This document shows positions 43,847-54,073 of a DNA stretch of 64,000 nucleotides, one piece after another. Source of the DNA: UBA4466 sp963925035 (GTDB lineage: Bacteria > Bacteroidota > Bacteroidia > Flavobacteriales_D > Crocinitomicaceae); contig CAWUSK010000039.1 in the NCBI GenBank assembly GCA_963925035.1, forward strand, positions 1 through 64,000, written 5' to 3'. The first letter of the stretch is position 1; the number at the start of each line of letters is the position of its first letter. A program made the position numbers and the translations under genes. The notes beneath the pieces were generated by a model. It had not been told where the DNA came from. It worked only from the letters and a program-made list of their open reading frames with translations, and did not search any database.

Positions 43847-44926
43847 TTACTTCAAGCTAATCGTCGCTCCAATTGTATGAATTAATCCAAATGTACCTGC
43901 GAAACGCACTGCGTATTCGATACCAAGAGCATTTTTATTTTCTCCAACTAAAGCATCAACAGACAAACCAGCAGTTGGTCCAATCAATGCGTTAGAACGA
44001 TTCTCAGCACTGAAAAGGTTTTTCTCGTAAACGAAACCACCTCTTAAGTTAAAAGCAACTCCAGCAGCTGTCATTCCGTAATCAAGTCCTAAAGCGAATT
44101 GATCTGAAGAAAATGAGTTTGCAGTAAACCCAAGTGCCAAGTTAATTTTGTGTTGCTCGTTAATGATGAAATCATATGCCCCTCCAATAGAAAGAAGCGA
44201 AGGCAATTCATACGTAGCTGATCTTTGTTCTAGAGTTGCTACAGCATTTACCGAAGCACTCGATGAAACATAATTAATTTGATTTGCCAAACCATCACCT
44301 TTAAACTTCATAACAGGTCCAACATTTTTTAATGTAATACCAAATTTAATTTGATCTTGTTCACCAGTAACATATCTAATACCAGCATCAAAAGCGAAAC
44401 CAGTTGCTTTCAGGTTAGACATACTTTCTGTAATCACCTTGATATTAATACCTCCATAAATAGAGCTAGAGAATGTTCTAGCATAACCGATGTTAAAGAC
44501 ATTTGAACGTGGTGAGAAAGTACCAATATTTCCTTCAGGATTATTTACCGTAGTAATTGGAATGTCACCGTAACCAAACGATTGCATACTTACCGCGATA
44601 ACATCAGATTCAGAAATTTTCTGAGCGATTCCAGCACTGTACAATGCGATATCAGCTGACCCCATCCAATTTGTATAATTGAATTTGATTTGCGTTTTAT
44701 CTGTAAATGCAAGTCCCGCAATATTAGTAAAGGATGCTTCCAAGCCGTTAACACTTGCGATACCAGCGTTTCCAGAACCAGTACTTCTAGCCCATGGATT
44801 CACTAACATATGCGATGCTCCAGCAGAACCAACACGATCTTCATTTCCTGCAATACTTGTAAACCCAGTCATTACTGCTAAACCTACAACTACTGCGCTT
44901 TTTATTTTTACGATTGAATTATTCAT
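43847..44926 (-). CDS. PorV/PorQ family outer-membrane beta-barrel protein
   Basis: 359 residues. Signal peptide about 1-26, then the PorV/PorQ start pattern AGASHMLVNPWARSTGSGNAG (NPxARxxGxGxAG), and ASFTNIAGLAF; the rest is amphipathic beta-strands ending in TIGATISLK, as in FadL-like 14-strand barrels. PorV takes T9SS cargo from the SprA translocon and passes it to the attachment complex; PorQ-like paralogs have related shuttle or retention roles. Here it is 21 bases after a large secreted-protein gene and a TonB receptor gene, so it may be a dedicated partner of that cargo. It is shorter than many PorV and not clearly PorV itself. Confidence 0.85.
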   Translation of the reverse strand: MNNSIVKIKSAVVVGLAVMTGFTSIAGNEDRVGSAGASHMLVNPWARSTGSGNAGIASVNGLEASFTNIAGLAFTDKTQIKFNYTNWMGSADIALYSAGIAQKISESDVIAVSMQSFGYGDIPITTVNNPEGNIGTFSPRSNVFNIGYARTFSSSIYGGINIKVITESMSNLKATGFAFDAGIRYVTGEQDQIKFGITLKNVGPVMKFKGDGLANQINYVSSSASVNAVATLEQRSATYELPSLLSIGGAYDFIINEQHKINLALGFTANSFSSDQFALGLDYGMTAAGVAFNLRGGFVYEKNLFSAENRSNALIGPTAGLSVDALVGENKNALGIEYAVRFAGTFGLIHTIGATISLK

Positions 44927-44947
44927 TTCAACTTAATTTTAATCTGA

Positions 44948-47900
44948 TTAAATTCCTTGTAAATCTATTTGTCTCATTCCACCGTAGAACTTAACAATTC
45001 TTTCTCCAATATCTGGAACATCCACATGGATGAGGAACAAGCCACCCGATACCGGAATACCTGAGTAATTCTTAAGGTCCCAATCTACCGAAGTAATTGG
45101 ACTATCCTTTTTAAATGTTCTAACTAATTTTCCATTTACCGTATAAATCTTGATTGTACATATTTCTGGAAGATTCGTAATCTTAACTCTTGTATCCAAA
45201 CGACTTGTTTCATACTCAGAATAAGCATAATATGGATTTGGAACAACATTGATGATGTCTAACACTTCTGTCAAACGATCAATATCACCGGTTCTAGTCG
45301 CAATATTATCCATGTTCCAAGAGTACATTGGCTTACCTCCATTTGGACCACCGGTTGGTGATGCAGCAGTAGAGAAATTTTTGTATTCTTTGTTTACACG
45401 TAAGCTAATTGAAACTTCAGTAGCTAAAAACTGTTGTCCAGCCAATAAAATAGGATTCGCAATCCAACTGATACTTCCGTAAACGTTTCTCTTAAGTGCA
45501 TTATCTCCTCCTTCAATAGCTAACATATCATTGTATAAAACATGCGTAGAATTACTGGCAGCTTCAGAAGGAACATAAGCAGGATAATTGTATCCTAACG
45601 TATAGTTGTTCTTCGCTTTATTTTGGAAGCTATAGATATAAATCGGGTGCATTCCACCTAAAATAGGGTTTCCGCTATTGTCAACAATTCTATCTGTTGG
45701 GTTCCATAACATATCACCACCATTATCAGAAATCAAAAATGAATTTTCACCAAACGCCAAGTATAAACGAGCTCCAGATTCTACATCAATTGCATATCCT
45801 GGGAACCAACCCATACCAGTACCTGTTCCGTCTACATTTCCATTTTTATCAACACTTTGACTTTTTCTCATTGCACCAGGTGAGCAGTTTCCAACGTTCA
45901 AAGCAGCCTCTCTTCCTAATTCAATAACCGGGCATCTTGTCCATTTTGATTTATCCGCAGTAATAACGATATCAACACTAGGTGTGAAACTAATTGATGC
46001 GTTTTTACGAGCTGCAGCAGGTCCAGGATAATTAAAGTAAGCCAACGGCATAAAGCTAGCTTGGTAACCTACAACTCTATGAGGAGCAATTCCACCACCT
46101 AGTACTTTAGACCATTCTTTAGCATCATCATAACCAACTTCATCTGGGTAGTTACAAGGATTTAAATAATCTGCAACATCTGGATTACAATCACCAGTAG
46201 TTGGATCTAAATTCGGCTCATACGTACCTGAACGAATCCAGTTCGTTGGATAATACGCATCATTATCAGCAATAACAGACAACCAACGTTTTGTACTATC
46301 AACGTAATTAATAGATTCTGACAATAATTTTGTTGAATTAATTTCAATTCCTCCACTTGGAGAACCTTCAGGAACATAATATTTTTCCTGATTAATTTGA
46401 ACTGAAACTCCCCATTCAGGTATCACTTGCTCATTGTTATTCCAAATCGTTCTATCAGAACTAACAGAATCAATAAGACTTCCACCATCTGAAGTATAAC
46501 GTTTGATTACCCATGAAGCTGTATCAGCACCATTTGAATTAGAAGTATTATAATCTTTGAATTTACAAACAAAGTGTCCTCCTACAACATTCAATGGATC
46601 AACAACTTTCACATTAATTGGTCCAGCTCCATAATCGTAAACTGGATTTTCCAAGTACCCGTTTTGAATAATAGAATTTGTAGAAGCACTAGTTAAGTTA
46701 ATAACTCTATTTCCATTTCCGTAACCGTCTAAACGTTTGATTTGAGGTCCTGAACCATAAACAAGGCTAGAAATTGTTCCAGCTGCCTCTGGTGATGGAT
46801 TGTGAGGTATACCTGATACCGATCTAATAGAACCACCATCATATCCCAAACGAGACGAAATGTACGGCATTCTTTGGCCATCTAAGGCTAAAGGATCGTT
46901 TGGATCATATTTTTTAAACTCATTATGTGCATAAGCTACGGCAATATAGTAGTATGTTTTATGATTTACCAACGTTCTTGTTCCTTGCGCAAATTTATCT
47001 TCAGTAATTTGAAATGTATGACGAATACCTTTGTTTTCCGCGTCTACTTTTTTAGAACCAATTGAGAATCCTAATTCTTCATCGAAGTCAAAGTTGATCA
47101 AATCAACAATACCATTTTTGATGTCACATTGTGCAATCACTTGAGCTTTTGTATCATCACCGATATCAGCAATAGAAGTTTCTCCGTTTTTCAATTGGTA
47201 AATTTGATATCCTTCAAACGTGTAGAAACGATCTACTAACGGATCAACAATATTTACTTTATCCTCTTCGTAGTAACCTTCATCACTGTTATTTGAAGCA
47301 GCTGGATTATCCAAAGATAAAATCAACTCATTCTCCAATTCTTGAATAGATAATTTTGGTGCGTAAGGTGGCTCCAAAATTCTAAAGCATGCATCAAACA
47401 AGGCTTGTGCCTTAGTATCTGCACGTTTCATTGCTTCAACAGATGCAAATAACCCACCTGCATTACTTCTTCCATAAACAATACCAACAGTAATGTTGTT
47501 AATTGCTCCCGGTGTTAATGTAAACGGTCCAGCTGATTGTACAAATCGTCTATCTCCTTTTACCGTATTTGCGGTAACCTCACTCCAATCGTCATTTACA
47601 ATTGCTCCTGCAGTTGCCCAACCCAATGGATCAGAATCTCCAGGGAATAAATAATCAGATGGAGTTGTTGTTGCACTTGGTCCATAACCAGGCCCACCGT
47701 AAAACATTTCAGAACCATTCGCCCATGAACCACTCATAAAGTTATAAAATTCATTTGCGTTAGAAGGATCTGAATAAGGATATACAGCACCTTGTCCTGT
47801 ATAATACGTAAACCTTCTCATTCCAAAACGCTCATTATCTATAAGTCCATCAGAATATCCTAAACCAATTCCTTTGTAAACAATTCCGTTATCCGCAATT

Positions 47901-49165
47901 GCATCAGCAACAGTAGGAATAATTTCAGTTTCAGTTGTTTCATCGAAATACGGTCCAACATTATCTCTTAAATCCGCATCTAAATATGGTCCTTCAAAGA
48001 AATCTACACCAATTGCAGGAGGATTTTCTCCATATCCAAGATTACCTCCAGAAGTTTCATCCAAGTTATCTCCATTATAAGCATATCCCAGACCTCTTGA
48101 AACATCACAACCAATATAATCATCATCATAACCTCCTACATCCGCATCAACGTATTGTGAGAAGTACGTCTCATACAAAGTTTGTGTTCCTTTGTTGATC
48201 ATTTCATAGTTATAGAATGTCATTCTATTCACATCATCACTCGTTGCAAAAGCAAAAGCTTGAGCTCTAATTTCCATACCGATTGGATCACCATTCGATT
48301 CACCGTGAATATTTCCATTGTCATTAAATACCCACCAGTGCGTTTCATCTCCAAACAAAGAAATTCTACGATCGACACCACATTCAATATCATCTCTATC
48401 TAAAATATCATCGTACCAAGGAGTATCTCCATCTTCTGGTCTGTATGCTCCATCGATACCGGATGCTCCGTCTGGATTATCATAAAATGGAGCTAAGAAA
48501 TAATCCTCACCTCTTGTAACATCTCCGTGTGCAGGCCATGCATAAATTCTGTTTAGGATTTCATTCGAAGGTTTAACCACATCTCCACAATCTGCAGGAT
48601 CTTGGATACCATTATCACATTCCCACCATGCATTGTAAGCAATAACCTCTGACTTTCTAATCGTGTAGAACTTATCGTAAAAAGCACAACGGTCTGCATC
48701 AATAGTTGCTGCACCGAAATCACGCGTAGCATCTCCTCCTACAGGACCGGTTGGATCGTAATTACCTGACCCAGCAGTAGCAGATAACGGTCCTGGCCAG
48801 AAATCATTTCCTGTAGAACGGAACGTAAGTGCCGCCAACTTCAATTGACCATTGATGTCTTTCCCACCCATCCAAAGTGCTCCAGCGAAAATAACTTTCA
48901 AGTTACTTCCTTTAGGGACTTCATATGCAGCAACACCTGTAGAACGGTTCTGGAACATACTTCCTCCCTGCTCAATTAGCGCGCTAACATCATTAAATGA
49001 CATCGTTAATTTTGATGTCGCCGGAGTACAATTCGCTCCTTTTTCAACAATATTTGATTGCCCACTTACTTGCGGTCCATTGTGAGGTCCGTAATAAGAT
49101 AATGCAGTATTTGTCCACAACATAACAGTTGCGCCAAGTACGATATTTATTATTTGCTTTTTCAT
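44948..49165 (-). CDS. Large secreted protein with a type-A-like C-terminal domain
   Basis: 1405 residues. Signal peptide MKKQIINIVLGATVMLWTNTALS; no known enzyme domain recognised. Asp/Gly/Tyr-rich segments (VDADVGGYDDDYIGCDVSRG, GDGDTPWYDDILDRDDIECG) suggest Ca2+-binding loops. The end resembles a T9SS type-A domain with the expected VVPNPYYAY start, IKIYTVNGKLVRTF and SGIPVSGGLFLIHVDV, but finishes with KFYGGMRQIDLQGI rather than the usual short basic end. It is flanked 22 bases downstream of a TonB receptor gene and 21 bases upstream of a PorV-like gene. I infer secretion by T9SS with the PorV-like protein as partner; function unknown. Confidence 0.78.
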   Translation of the reverse strand: MKKQIINIVLGATVMLWTNTALSYYGPHNGPQVSGQSNIVEKGANCTPATSKLTMSFNDVSALIEQGGSMFQNRSTGVAAYEVPKGSNLKVIFAGALWMGGKDINGQLKLAALTFRSTGNDFWPGPLSATAGSGNYDPTGPVGGDATRDFGAATIDADRCAFYDKFYTIRKSEVIAYNAWWECDNGIQDPADCGDVVKPSNEILNRIYAWPAHGDVTRGEDYFLAPFYDNPDGASGIDGAYRPEDGDTPWYDDILDRDDIECGVDRRISLFGDETHWWVFNDNGNIHGESNGDPIGMEIRAQAFAFATSDDVNRMTFYNYEMINKGTQTLYETYFSQYVDADVGGYDDDYIGCDVSRGLGYAYNGDNLDETSGGNLGYGENPPAIGVDFFEGPYLDADLRDNVGPYFDETTETEIIPTVADAIADNGIVYKGIGLGYSDGLIDNERFGMRRFTYYTGQGAVYPYSDPSNANEFYNFMSGSWANGSEMFYGGPGYGPSATTTPSDYLFPGDSDPLGWATAGAIVNDDWSEVTANTVKGDRRFVQSAGPFTLTPGAINNITVGIVYGRSNAGGLFASVEAMKRADTKAQALFDACFRILEPPYAPKLSIQELENELILSLDNPAASNNSDEGYYEEDKVNIVDPLVDRFYTFEGYQIYQLKNGETSIADIGDDTKAQVIAQCDIKNGIVDLINFDFDEELGFSIGSKKVDAENKGIRHTFQITEDKFAQGTRTLVNHKTYYYIAVAYAHNEFKKYDPNDPLALDGQRMPYISSRLGYDGGSIRSVSGIPHNPSPEAAGTISSLVYGSGPQIKRLDGYGNGNRVINLTSASTNSIIQNGYLENPVYDYGAGPINVKVVDPLNVVGGHFVCKFKDYNTSNSNGADTASWVIKRYTSDGGSLIDSVSSDRTIWNNNEQVIPEWGVSVQINQEKYYVPEGSPSGGIEINSTKLLSESINYVDSTKRWLSVIADNDAYYPTNWIRSGTYEPNLDPTTGDCNPDVADYLNPCNYPDEVGYDDAKEWSKVLGGGIAPHRVVGYQASFMPLAYFNYPGPAAARKNASISFTPSVDIVITADKSKWTRCPVIELGREAALNVGNCSPGAMRKSQSVDKNGNVDGTGTGMGWFPGYAIDVESGARLYLAFGENSFLISDNGGDMLWNPTDRIVDNSGNPILGGMHPIYIYSFQNKAKNNYTLGYNYPAYVPSEAASNSTHVLYNDMLAIEGGDNALKRNVYGSISWIANPILLAGQQFLATEVSISLRVNKEYKNFSTAASPTGGPNGGKPMYSWNMDNIATRTGDIDRLTEVLDIINVVPNPYYAYSEYETSRLDTRVKITNLPEICTIKIYTVNGKLVRTFKKDSPITSVDWDLKNYSGIPVSGGLFLIHVDVPDIGERIVKFYGGMRQIDLQGI

Positions 49166-49187
49166 AATACTTTTCTAATTATGATAT

Positions 49188-52100
49188 TTAAAAATCGAAT
49201 TTAACACCCAAACGAATAGTTCTTGGAGAACTAATATTGAAAGGGTTATCTACTTTCATTGAATAGTAGTTTCTAAATGCTTCCTCGTCTGCTTGATTCT
49301 GGATAGACGCTTGACTTTCAGCTGCCGCTAAATACCCATCATCATTAGAGTTTCCAGTCGCTCTGTACACTCCTAGCACATTGAATTTATTCAATAGGTT
49401 TGTTACACGTAAATAAACATTTAAGAATGTTGCTTTTTTCTTATCTCCTTTTCCAATTGTTAAATTGAATGTTCTGTCCAATTGAAGATCTAAACGGTAA
49501 GCCCAAGGTAATCTTGACCCATTCGTTGTACCATCCAATCCAGCTGCATTAGGACTAAGTGCCGCAGCATTTGTAATATTTTCTTGTTTTGAATATGGTG
49601 AACCTGAGTTAATGTTTGAAACGATGTTCAATCCCATATTCTCTAAAATGTTCACACCTTTAATTACAGGTCCGTTGTAATCAGTTCCTTCACCGTACCG
49701 GTAATCAAACGTAATTGCGAATGCATGTCTTTGATCGAAATCGTAAGGCACAATCGTTCTTAAGTTAGGTAAACCTGCGTTGATAATACCTGAAGAAGAC
49801 GTTGCGTCAGATCCAGTACCATCAGCAAATTGAATCGTATAATTCGCAGTCATTCTGATGTTACCTGTTCTTCTCAAATCATAAGAAATCGTCATACCTT
49901 TTACAGTACCAAAATCTCTATTACCATACGTTCTATATTGTCTTGGATAAGCTCCAGTAACATTAATCAATTGAACGTTATCTCTCTGCTCTCTATAAAA
50001 AGCTGAGATTTTTATAGATGATGTTTTTGTAACTACTTGTTGAAATCCAAGTTCGTAATCAATAGTTTTCTCAGGTTTCAAGTTTGAGTTGTTAACAACA
50101 GCACTTCTGTTTTGAATATGCTGGTATTGGTATGGATCGAAACGAGTACCAGTTGTTGGTCTTTTTGTCAAGATATCATAGTGAGCGAAGAAAGACGCTT
50201 CATCCGAAATAGGAAATGAAAACGAAATACGCGGCATCACATTGATTTGAGCTTTGTAATCTTCAAAGGCATCAGCAGTTGGAGTATCCTGACCCGGATT
50301 TTGTAGATAAGGCATAATTCCGTTTGGCCCTTCAATTACTTTTGGATCTGCAACCTCAGCACCATTCGCATCGTACCAAACATTTCCATTTCTGTATCCT
50401 GTAATTGCATTTGGATTAAACTCGTCATTTACATAAACAACATAATCGTCACCCATTGAAGTAGGAATTCCATCAATCCAAGTTAAGGAAGCATCGTTCG
50501 ATAAATCTGCATTCGCTTCTCTAACCGTTTTTGCATTGTAAATCAAATATGGATCTTTCAATACTGGTTGATTTGCATCGTAAACATCTACCCTTACACC
50601 AACGTTGAATACGATGTCACGGAATGCAAATTTATCCATTACAAATCCTGCGATATAAGTTGGTTGAAATGCACCTACAAATCTTTTGTAATTTCCATTT
50701 TCATCTGTATCGGTAAAATAGTTGTTAATGTCAGTTTGACCTTTTACTTTTTTACCTGTGTGATCATAACCGTAGTAAGAAACAAAAGAGTTTCCACTAT
50801 TCAACAATTCATCTGGAGAAAACATGTCTAATGAGAAAATGTTAGGATCGTATTGATCGATGTTGATGTACTCATTGTCAGCAACACCTGAGTTGATCAT
50901 TCCATTTTCTTGTAAATATTTTCTTAAGTTATAATCGAAGAAATATTGATTGTCATTATTTGCCTGACCACCATATTCACCGGTTCCACTTGTATGAGCG
51001 TAACCTGTGTTTAACGGCTCGTAACCTGTATAAACAGTTCCAATAGAATCAAACAAAATTGGAGAAGATTTATCAAGCTCGTTCAAATGTGCATTTGCAT
51101 ATTGTCTCGCTAAAGTCCAGATACCGATCGGTCCATTGTCACCAGCACTCCAACCACGATCGTATCGTTGCTCGTACTCAAATCCTAATGCAATAGAGTG
51201 GTCACCAATATTTACAGCTCCAGTTCCTGAAACACGAATTTGATCAGTTTCACTTTTCCCAAAGAAGTTGTAAGGAGATCCAATGTTATTCCAAATTCCA
51301 TAAACTGATTGTGGAGCATCCCCATTTCTCAATCCATTTCCTTGAAGTACTTGCGTTAAGTTTCTATAGTTTTCTTCAGCTTGCCAAGAATTAGCATAAT
51401 CATACAATGAAAAGTACTGAGCAGTTTGTGCTGCTAAATCAGGATTAGTTTCTGAAGGCGTAAAGCGAACTTGCGTCTCTGCAGGAATAGTAACTTGCTC
51501 TGGTCCGTTTTGTTCGGCAGATAAACCTTGGTAAGTTTTTTGTCTATCAATCTCAAATTTCCCTACGTGTCCGTAGTTGAAAATATTATATTTATGATTC
51601 GGATCGTAAGCGTCATCTTTCGTTTTAGAGTAATCGACCATCAACGTATAGTATGCACTTTTGATTTTTGAACTGTTCCCTTCTTCTGTATTCGAGAAAC
51701 GTTGAGTCAATCGACCAAAAACTCTCCAATCTAAAGACTTGTAAGCTCCAGGGTTTGAGAAGTTCATCAATGAACCGGCATAAGAATAGTTATTTCCCCA
51801 TCCATAATTCAATGAACCACCAAATGATAAGTTAACCGAAGGTCCAGTATTTACATCAACTTTACCTTGAACAGATACAATATGAGTTCTGGCATTCATT
51901 CTCCAATCTACTTTTTCAAAATCATCTTGTCTTAAAAAAGAAGAGTTATAGAATGTTCCAGTTTCAGTTTTCCTTAAAGGCTCTGCTAACAACGCATCGC
52001 GACTTTCCTTTTTAATTCTGTAAGTTCCTTCAGCTGTAGGACGACTGTCTACTTGATCTGTATAGTTAGCAGAAACTAAGAAACCTAATCTTGGTTTAAT

Positions 52101-52976
52101 TTTCTTACCAGTAGAATCTTTTTGCATCCAAAGTGGACCAGAGAACATACCCTCAACAAGGTTATATCCAAATTTATCCATTCCGAAAACCTTTCCATCA
52201 TATCCATCAGGATCCTTTCCACTCAAATACATTCCTGAAGTCACACCCTCAATAGAACCAAAGTACTTAGCAGAAGGCCCTCTAGTAGTAACAGAGATAA
52301 TACCTCCTGTTGCATCACCGTAGTTTGCTGGAAGACCACCTGTAATTACAGTAACCTCTTCAATTGCTGATTTCGGTAGATTTGAAGACCCACGTACTTT
52401 AATACCATCAATATAGAAGTAAGTACCATCAGATCGAGCTCCACGAACACTGATTGCTCCAGAACCTTCATTTGCGTTTACACCTCCTACTGTTCCCGCA
52501 ACACCTGCAGCAGAACGCACAGGTAAGCGAGCAATATCTTCTCTTGTCACGGTTGCTCCAGAAGCACCACCATCACGATCGATCAATGGAACCTTATAGG
52601 CTACAACTTTCATTTCGTCAAGATCCTGAACGTCTTTCGCCTTTCCGATTTTCAAATCGTACAAGAACGTAATTTTTCCAGAACTAACAATTACCCCTTC
52701 TAATGCCAAAGGTTGATACCCTTCTGTTGGGTTTCTAACTTCAATGTCATATTCTCCTGGAGAAATTGAATTAATTTGAAAATTTCCATCAAAATCGGTG
52801 TTCGCTCCCCCTTTAATGGCATCACCAGATCTTAAAATGACCTGAGAAAATGGAATTGGTTGTTTGGTATCGCTGTCAGTTACAGTACCCTTAATGGTAC
52901 CCATATTCGCTTGCGAAAAGCTGTAAGACACTGTAAGCAAAACGCTTACCAATAACAAGTTTAGTTTTAGTAACAT
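49188..52976 (-). CDS. TonB-dependent receptor with N-terminal carboxypeptidase-regulatory-like domain
   Basis: 1262 residues. Signal peptide MLLKLNLLLVSVLLTVSYSF; a CarboxypepD_reg-like Ig domain at about 24-110 (IKGTVTDSDTKQPIPFSQVI); a plug domain near 120-235 (ISVRGARSDGTYFYIDGIKV, GGLPANYGDATGGIISVTTR); then a 22-strand barrel ending SSPRTIRLGVKFDF. It lacks a SusD partner, so it is not an ordinary glycan-uptake (SusCD) pair. It is the first gene of a three-gene operon with the 1405-residue secreted protein and the PorV-like protein. Ligand unknown. A possible TATATTTG -7 box is 115 bases upstream at 53096-53103. Confidence 0.9.
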   Translation of the reverse strand: MLLKLNLLLVSVLLTVSYSFSQANMGTIKGTVTDSDTKQPIPFSQVILRSGDAIKGGANTDFDGNFQINSISPGEYDIEVRNPTEGYQPLALEGVIVSSGKITFLYDLKIGKAKDVQDLDEMKVVAYKVPLIDRDGGASGATVTREDIARLPVRSAAGVAGTVGGVNANEGSGAISVRGARSDGTYFYIDGIKVRGSSNLPKSAIEEVTVITGGLPANYGDATGGIISVTTRGPSAKYFGSIEGVTSGMYLSGKDPDGYDGKVFGMDKFGYNLVEGMFSGPLWMQKDSTGKKIKPRLGFLVSANYTDQVDSRPTAEGTYRIKKESRDALLAEPLRKTETGTFYNSSFLRQDDFEKVDWRMNARTHIVSVQGKVDVNTGPSVNLSFGGSLNYGWGNNYSYAGSLMNFSNPGAYKSLDWRVFGRLTQRFSNTEEGNSSKIKSAYYTLMVDYSKTKDDAYDPNHKYNIFNYGHVGKFEIDRQKTYQGLSAEQNGPEQVTIPAETQVRFTPSETNPDLAAQTAQYFSLYDYANSWQAEENYRNLTQVLQGNGLRNGDAPQSVYGIWNNIGSPYNFFGKSETDQIRVSGTGAVNIGDHSIALGFEYEQRYDRGWSAGDNGPIGIWTLARQYANAHLNELDKSSPILFDSIGTVYTGYEPLNTGYAHTSGTGEYGGQANNDNQYFFDYNLRKYLQENGMINSGVADNEYINIDQYDPNIFSLDMFSPDELLNSGNSFVSYYGYDHTGKKVKGQTDINNYFTDTDENGNYKRFVGAFQPTYIAGFVMDKFAFRDIVFNVGVRVDVYDANQPVLKDPYLIYNAKTVREANADLSNDASLTWIDGIPTSMGDDYVVYVNDEFNPNAITGYRNGNVWYDANGAEVADPKVIEGPNGIMPYLQNPGQDTPTADAFEDYKAQINVMPRISFSFPISDEASFFAHYDILTKRPTTGTRFDPYQYQHIQNRSAVVNNSNLKPEKTIDYELGFQQVVTKTSSIKISAFYREQRDNVQLINVTGAYPRQYRTYGNRDFGTVKGMTISYDLRRTGNIRMTANYTIQFADGTGSDATSSSGIINAGLPNLRTIVPYDFDQRHAFAITFDYRYGEGTDYNGPVIKGVNILENMGLNIVSNINSGSPYSKQENITNAAALSPNAAGLDGTTNGSRLPWAYRLDLQLDRTFNLTIGKGDKKKATFLNVYLRVTNLLNKFNVLGVYRATGNSNDDGYLAAAESQASIQNQADEEAFRNYYSMKVDNPFNISSPRTIRLGVKFDF

Positions 52977-53295
52977 AAGTGCAGTTTGTTTATTTTTAAA
53001 CTTTGTTGCTTTTAAAGCGGGTAAATATAGTAAAAATCACATTCATCCGGGCATGTTAAAAAAAATTAAATTGATTTTCTATTAACATCCATTAACAAAT
53101 ATATAACAATCGTTTAACACAGTTCGGTGATAATGCATCAATTTATAATTTAAATATACACGTCTATTTCATTATAGTTGTTGAACCCTAATCATGAAAG
53201 GGGGTCTGCCTCTTGAATTAATAAAAAACCAAAGGATTAAAATTATTTGATATCTTTGAATACAATCTAATAAGACAAAAAAAAGCAATCTAATT
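52977..53295. other. 319-base divergent intergenic region (TonB receptor / GGGP synthase)
   Basis: No gene of meaningful length. TAnnTTTG matches occur on the minus strand at 53096-53103 (TATATTTG) and on the plus strand at 53251-53258 (TATCTTTG), neither with a convincing -33 TTG. A G-rich patch (GAAAGGGGGTCTGCC near 53197-53211) stands out in otherwise AT-rich DNA; an 18-codon ORF there (53194-53250) has no support. Confidence 0.5.
53251..53258 (+). promoter_or_regulatory. Possible -7 box of the GGGP synthase gene
   Basis: TATCTTTG matches TAnnTTTG, 37 bases before the TTG start at 53296. No clear -33 partner at 17-23 bases. Confidence 0.35.
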
Positions 53296-54042
53296 TTGAA
53301 CACTACTTCCCAAATAGCTGAAAGTTTCGCAAAAAGACGTGGTCAAATAGCAATATTGATTGATCCAGAGAAAGCTAAAAGTCAAACCGAGTTAAAAGAG
53401 TTGATTGAGAAAGCTGAGTTTGCTAAAGTGGATTATTTATTTGTTGGAGGAAGCACAGTAACACGCGAAGATTTTATTTCTGCGGTTTCATACCTTAAAG
53501 CACACTCAATAATTCCAGTTATAATATTCCCCGGGGCATCGCATCAAATTTCAAAGGAAGCGGACGCCCTTCTCTACTTAAGTTTAATATCTGGAAGAAA
53601 CCCTGATTATTTAATTGGTCATCACGTGCAATCTGCAAACGAAGTTTATTCCATGAACATAGAGGTAATTCCAACTGCATATATATTAATAGACGGTGGT
53701 ACAAAATCTTCTGTGGCTTATGTCAGTCAAACAACTCCAATACCTAACGATCAATTGTCTATTATTTCCAATACAGCTAAGGCAGGAATTTTACAAGGTA
53801 AGCAACTTTTGTATCTGGATGCTGGAAGCGGGGCACAACAAACTGTTCTTCCAGAAACAGTAAGAGAATTGAGCTTATTAAACAAACCTATTGTTATTGG
53901 TGGTGGAATTAAAACCAAAGAAAAAATAAAGGAACTTTCCGATGCTGGAGCAAATGTAATTGTTATCGGCAATAAAATTGAAGATGACATGGATTTTCTG
54001 TTGGACATCCATTCATTCATCAAAGAATCTGATAGAAATTAA
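53296..54042 (+). CDS. Geranylgeranylglyceryl phosphate synthase family protein
   Basis: 248 residues from a TTG. A single TIM barrel with the family's markers: AILIDPEKA, the phosphate-loop region VDYLFVGGSTVT, PVIIFPGASHQIS, LSLISGRNPDYLIGHH and IVIGGGIKTKE. These enzymes link glycerol-1-phosphate to a polyprenyl diphosphate, the first step of archaeal ether lipids; Bacteroidota carry group II homologs whose natural product and role are not clear. No glycerol-1-phosphate dehydrogenase is in this window. Followed 31 bases later by a small membrane protein gene. Confidence 0.9.
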   Translation: MNTTSQIAESFAKRRGQIAILIDPEKAKSQTELKELIEKAEFAKVDYLFVGGSTVTREDFISAVSYLKAHSIIPVIIFPGASHQISKEADALLYLSLISGRNPDYLIGHHVQSANEVYSMNIEVIPTAYILIDGGTKSSVAYVSQTTPIPNDQLSIISNTAKAGILQGKQLLYLDAGSGAQQTVLPETVRELSLLNKPIVIGGGIKTKEKIKELSDAGANVIVIGNKIEDDMDFLLDIHSFIKESDRN

Positions 54043-54073
54043 TTAATCCCCAATTAATTCATTACATTGACTG

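Noticed and set aside
53194..53250. 18-codon ORF in the GGGP synthase leader region
   Set aside because: Too short, no ribosome-binding signal, and no evidence of a leader peptide (no repeated codons or attenuator).
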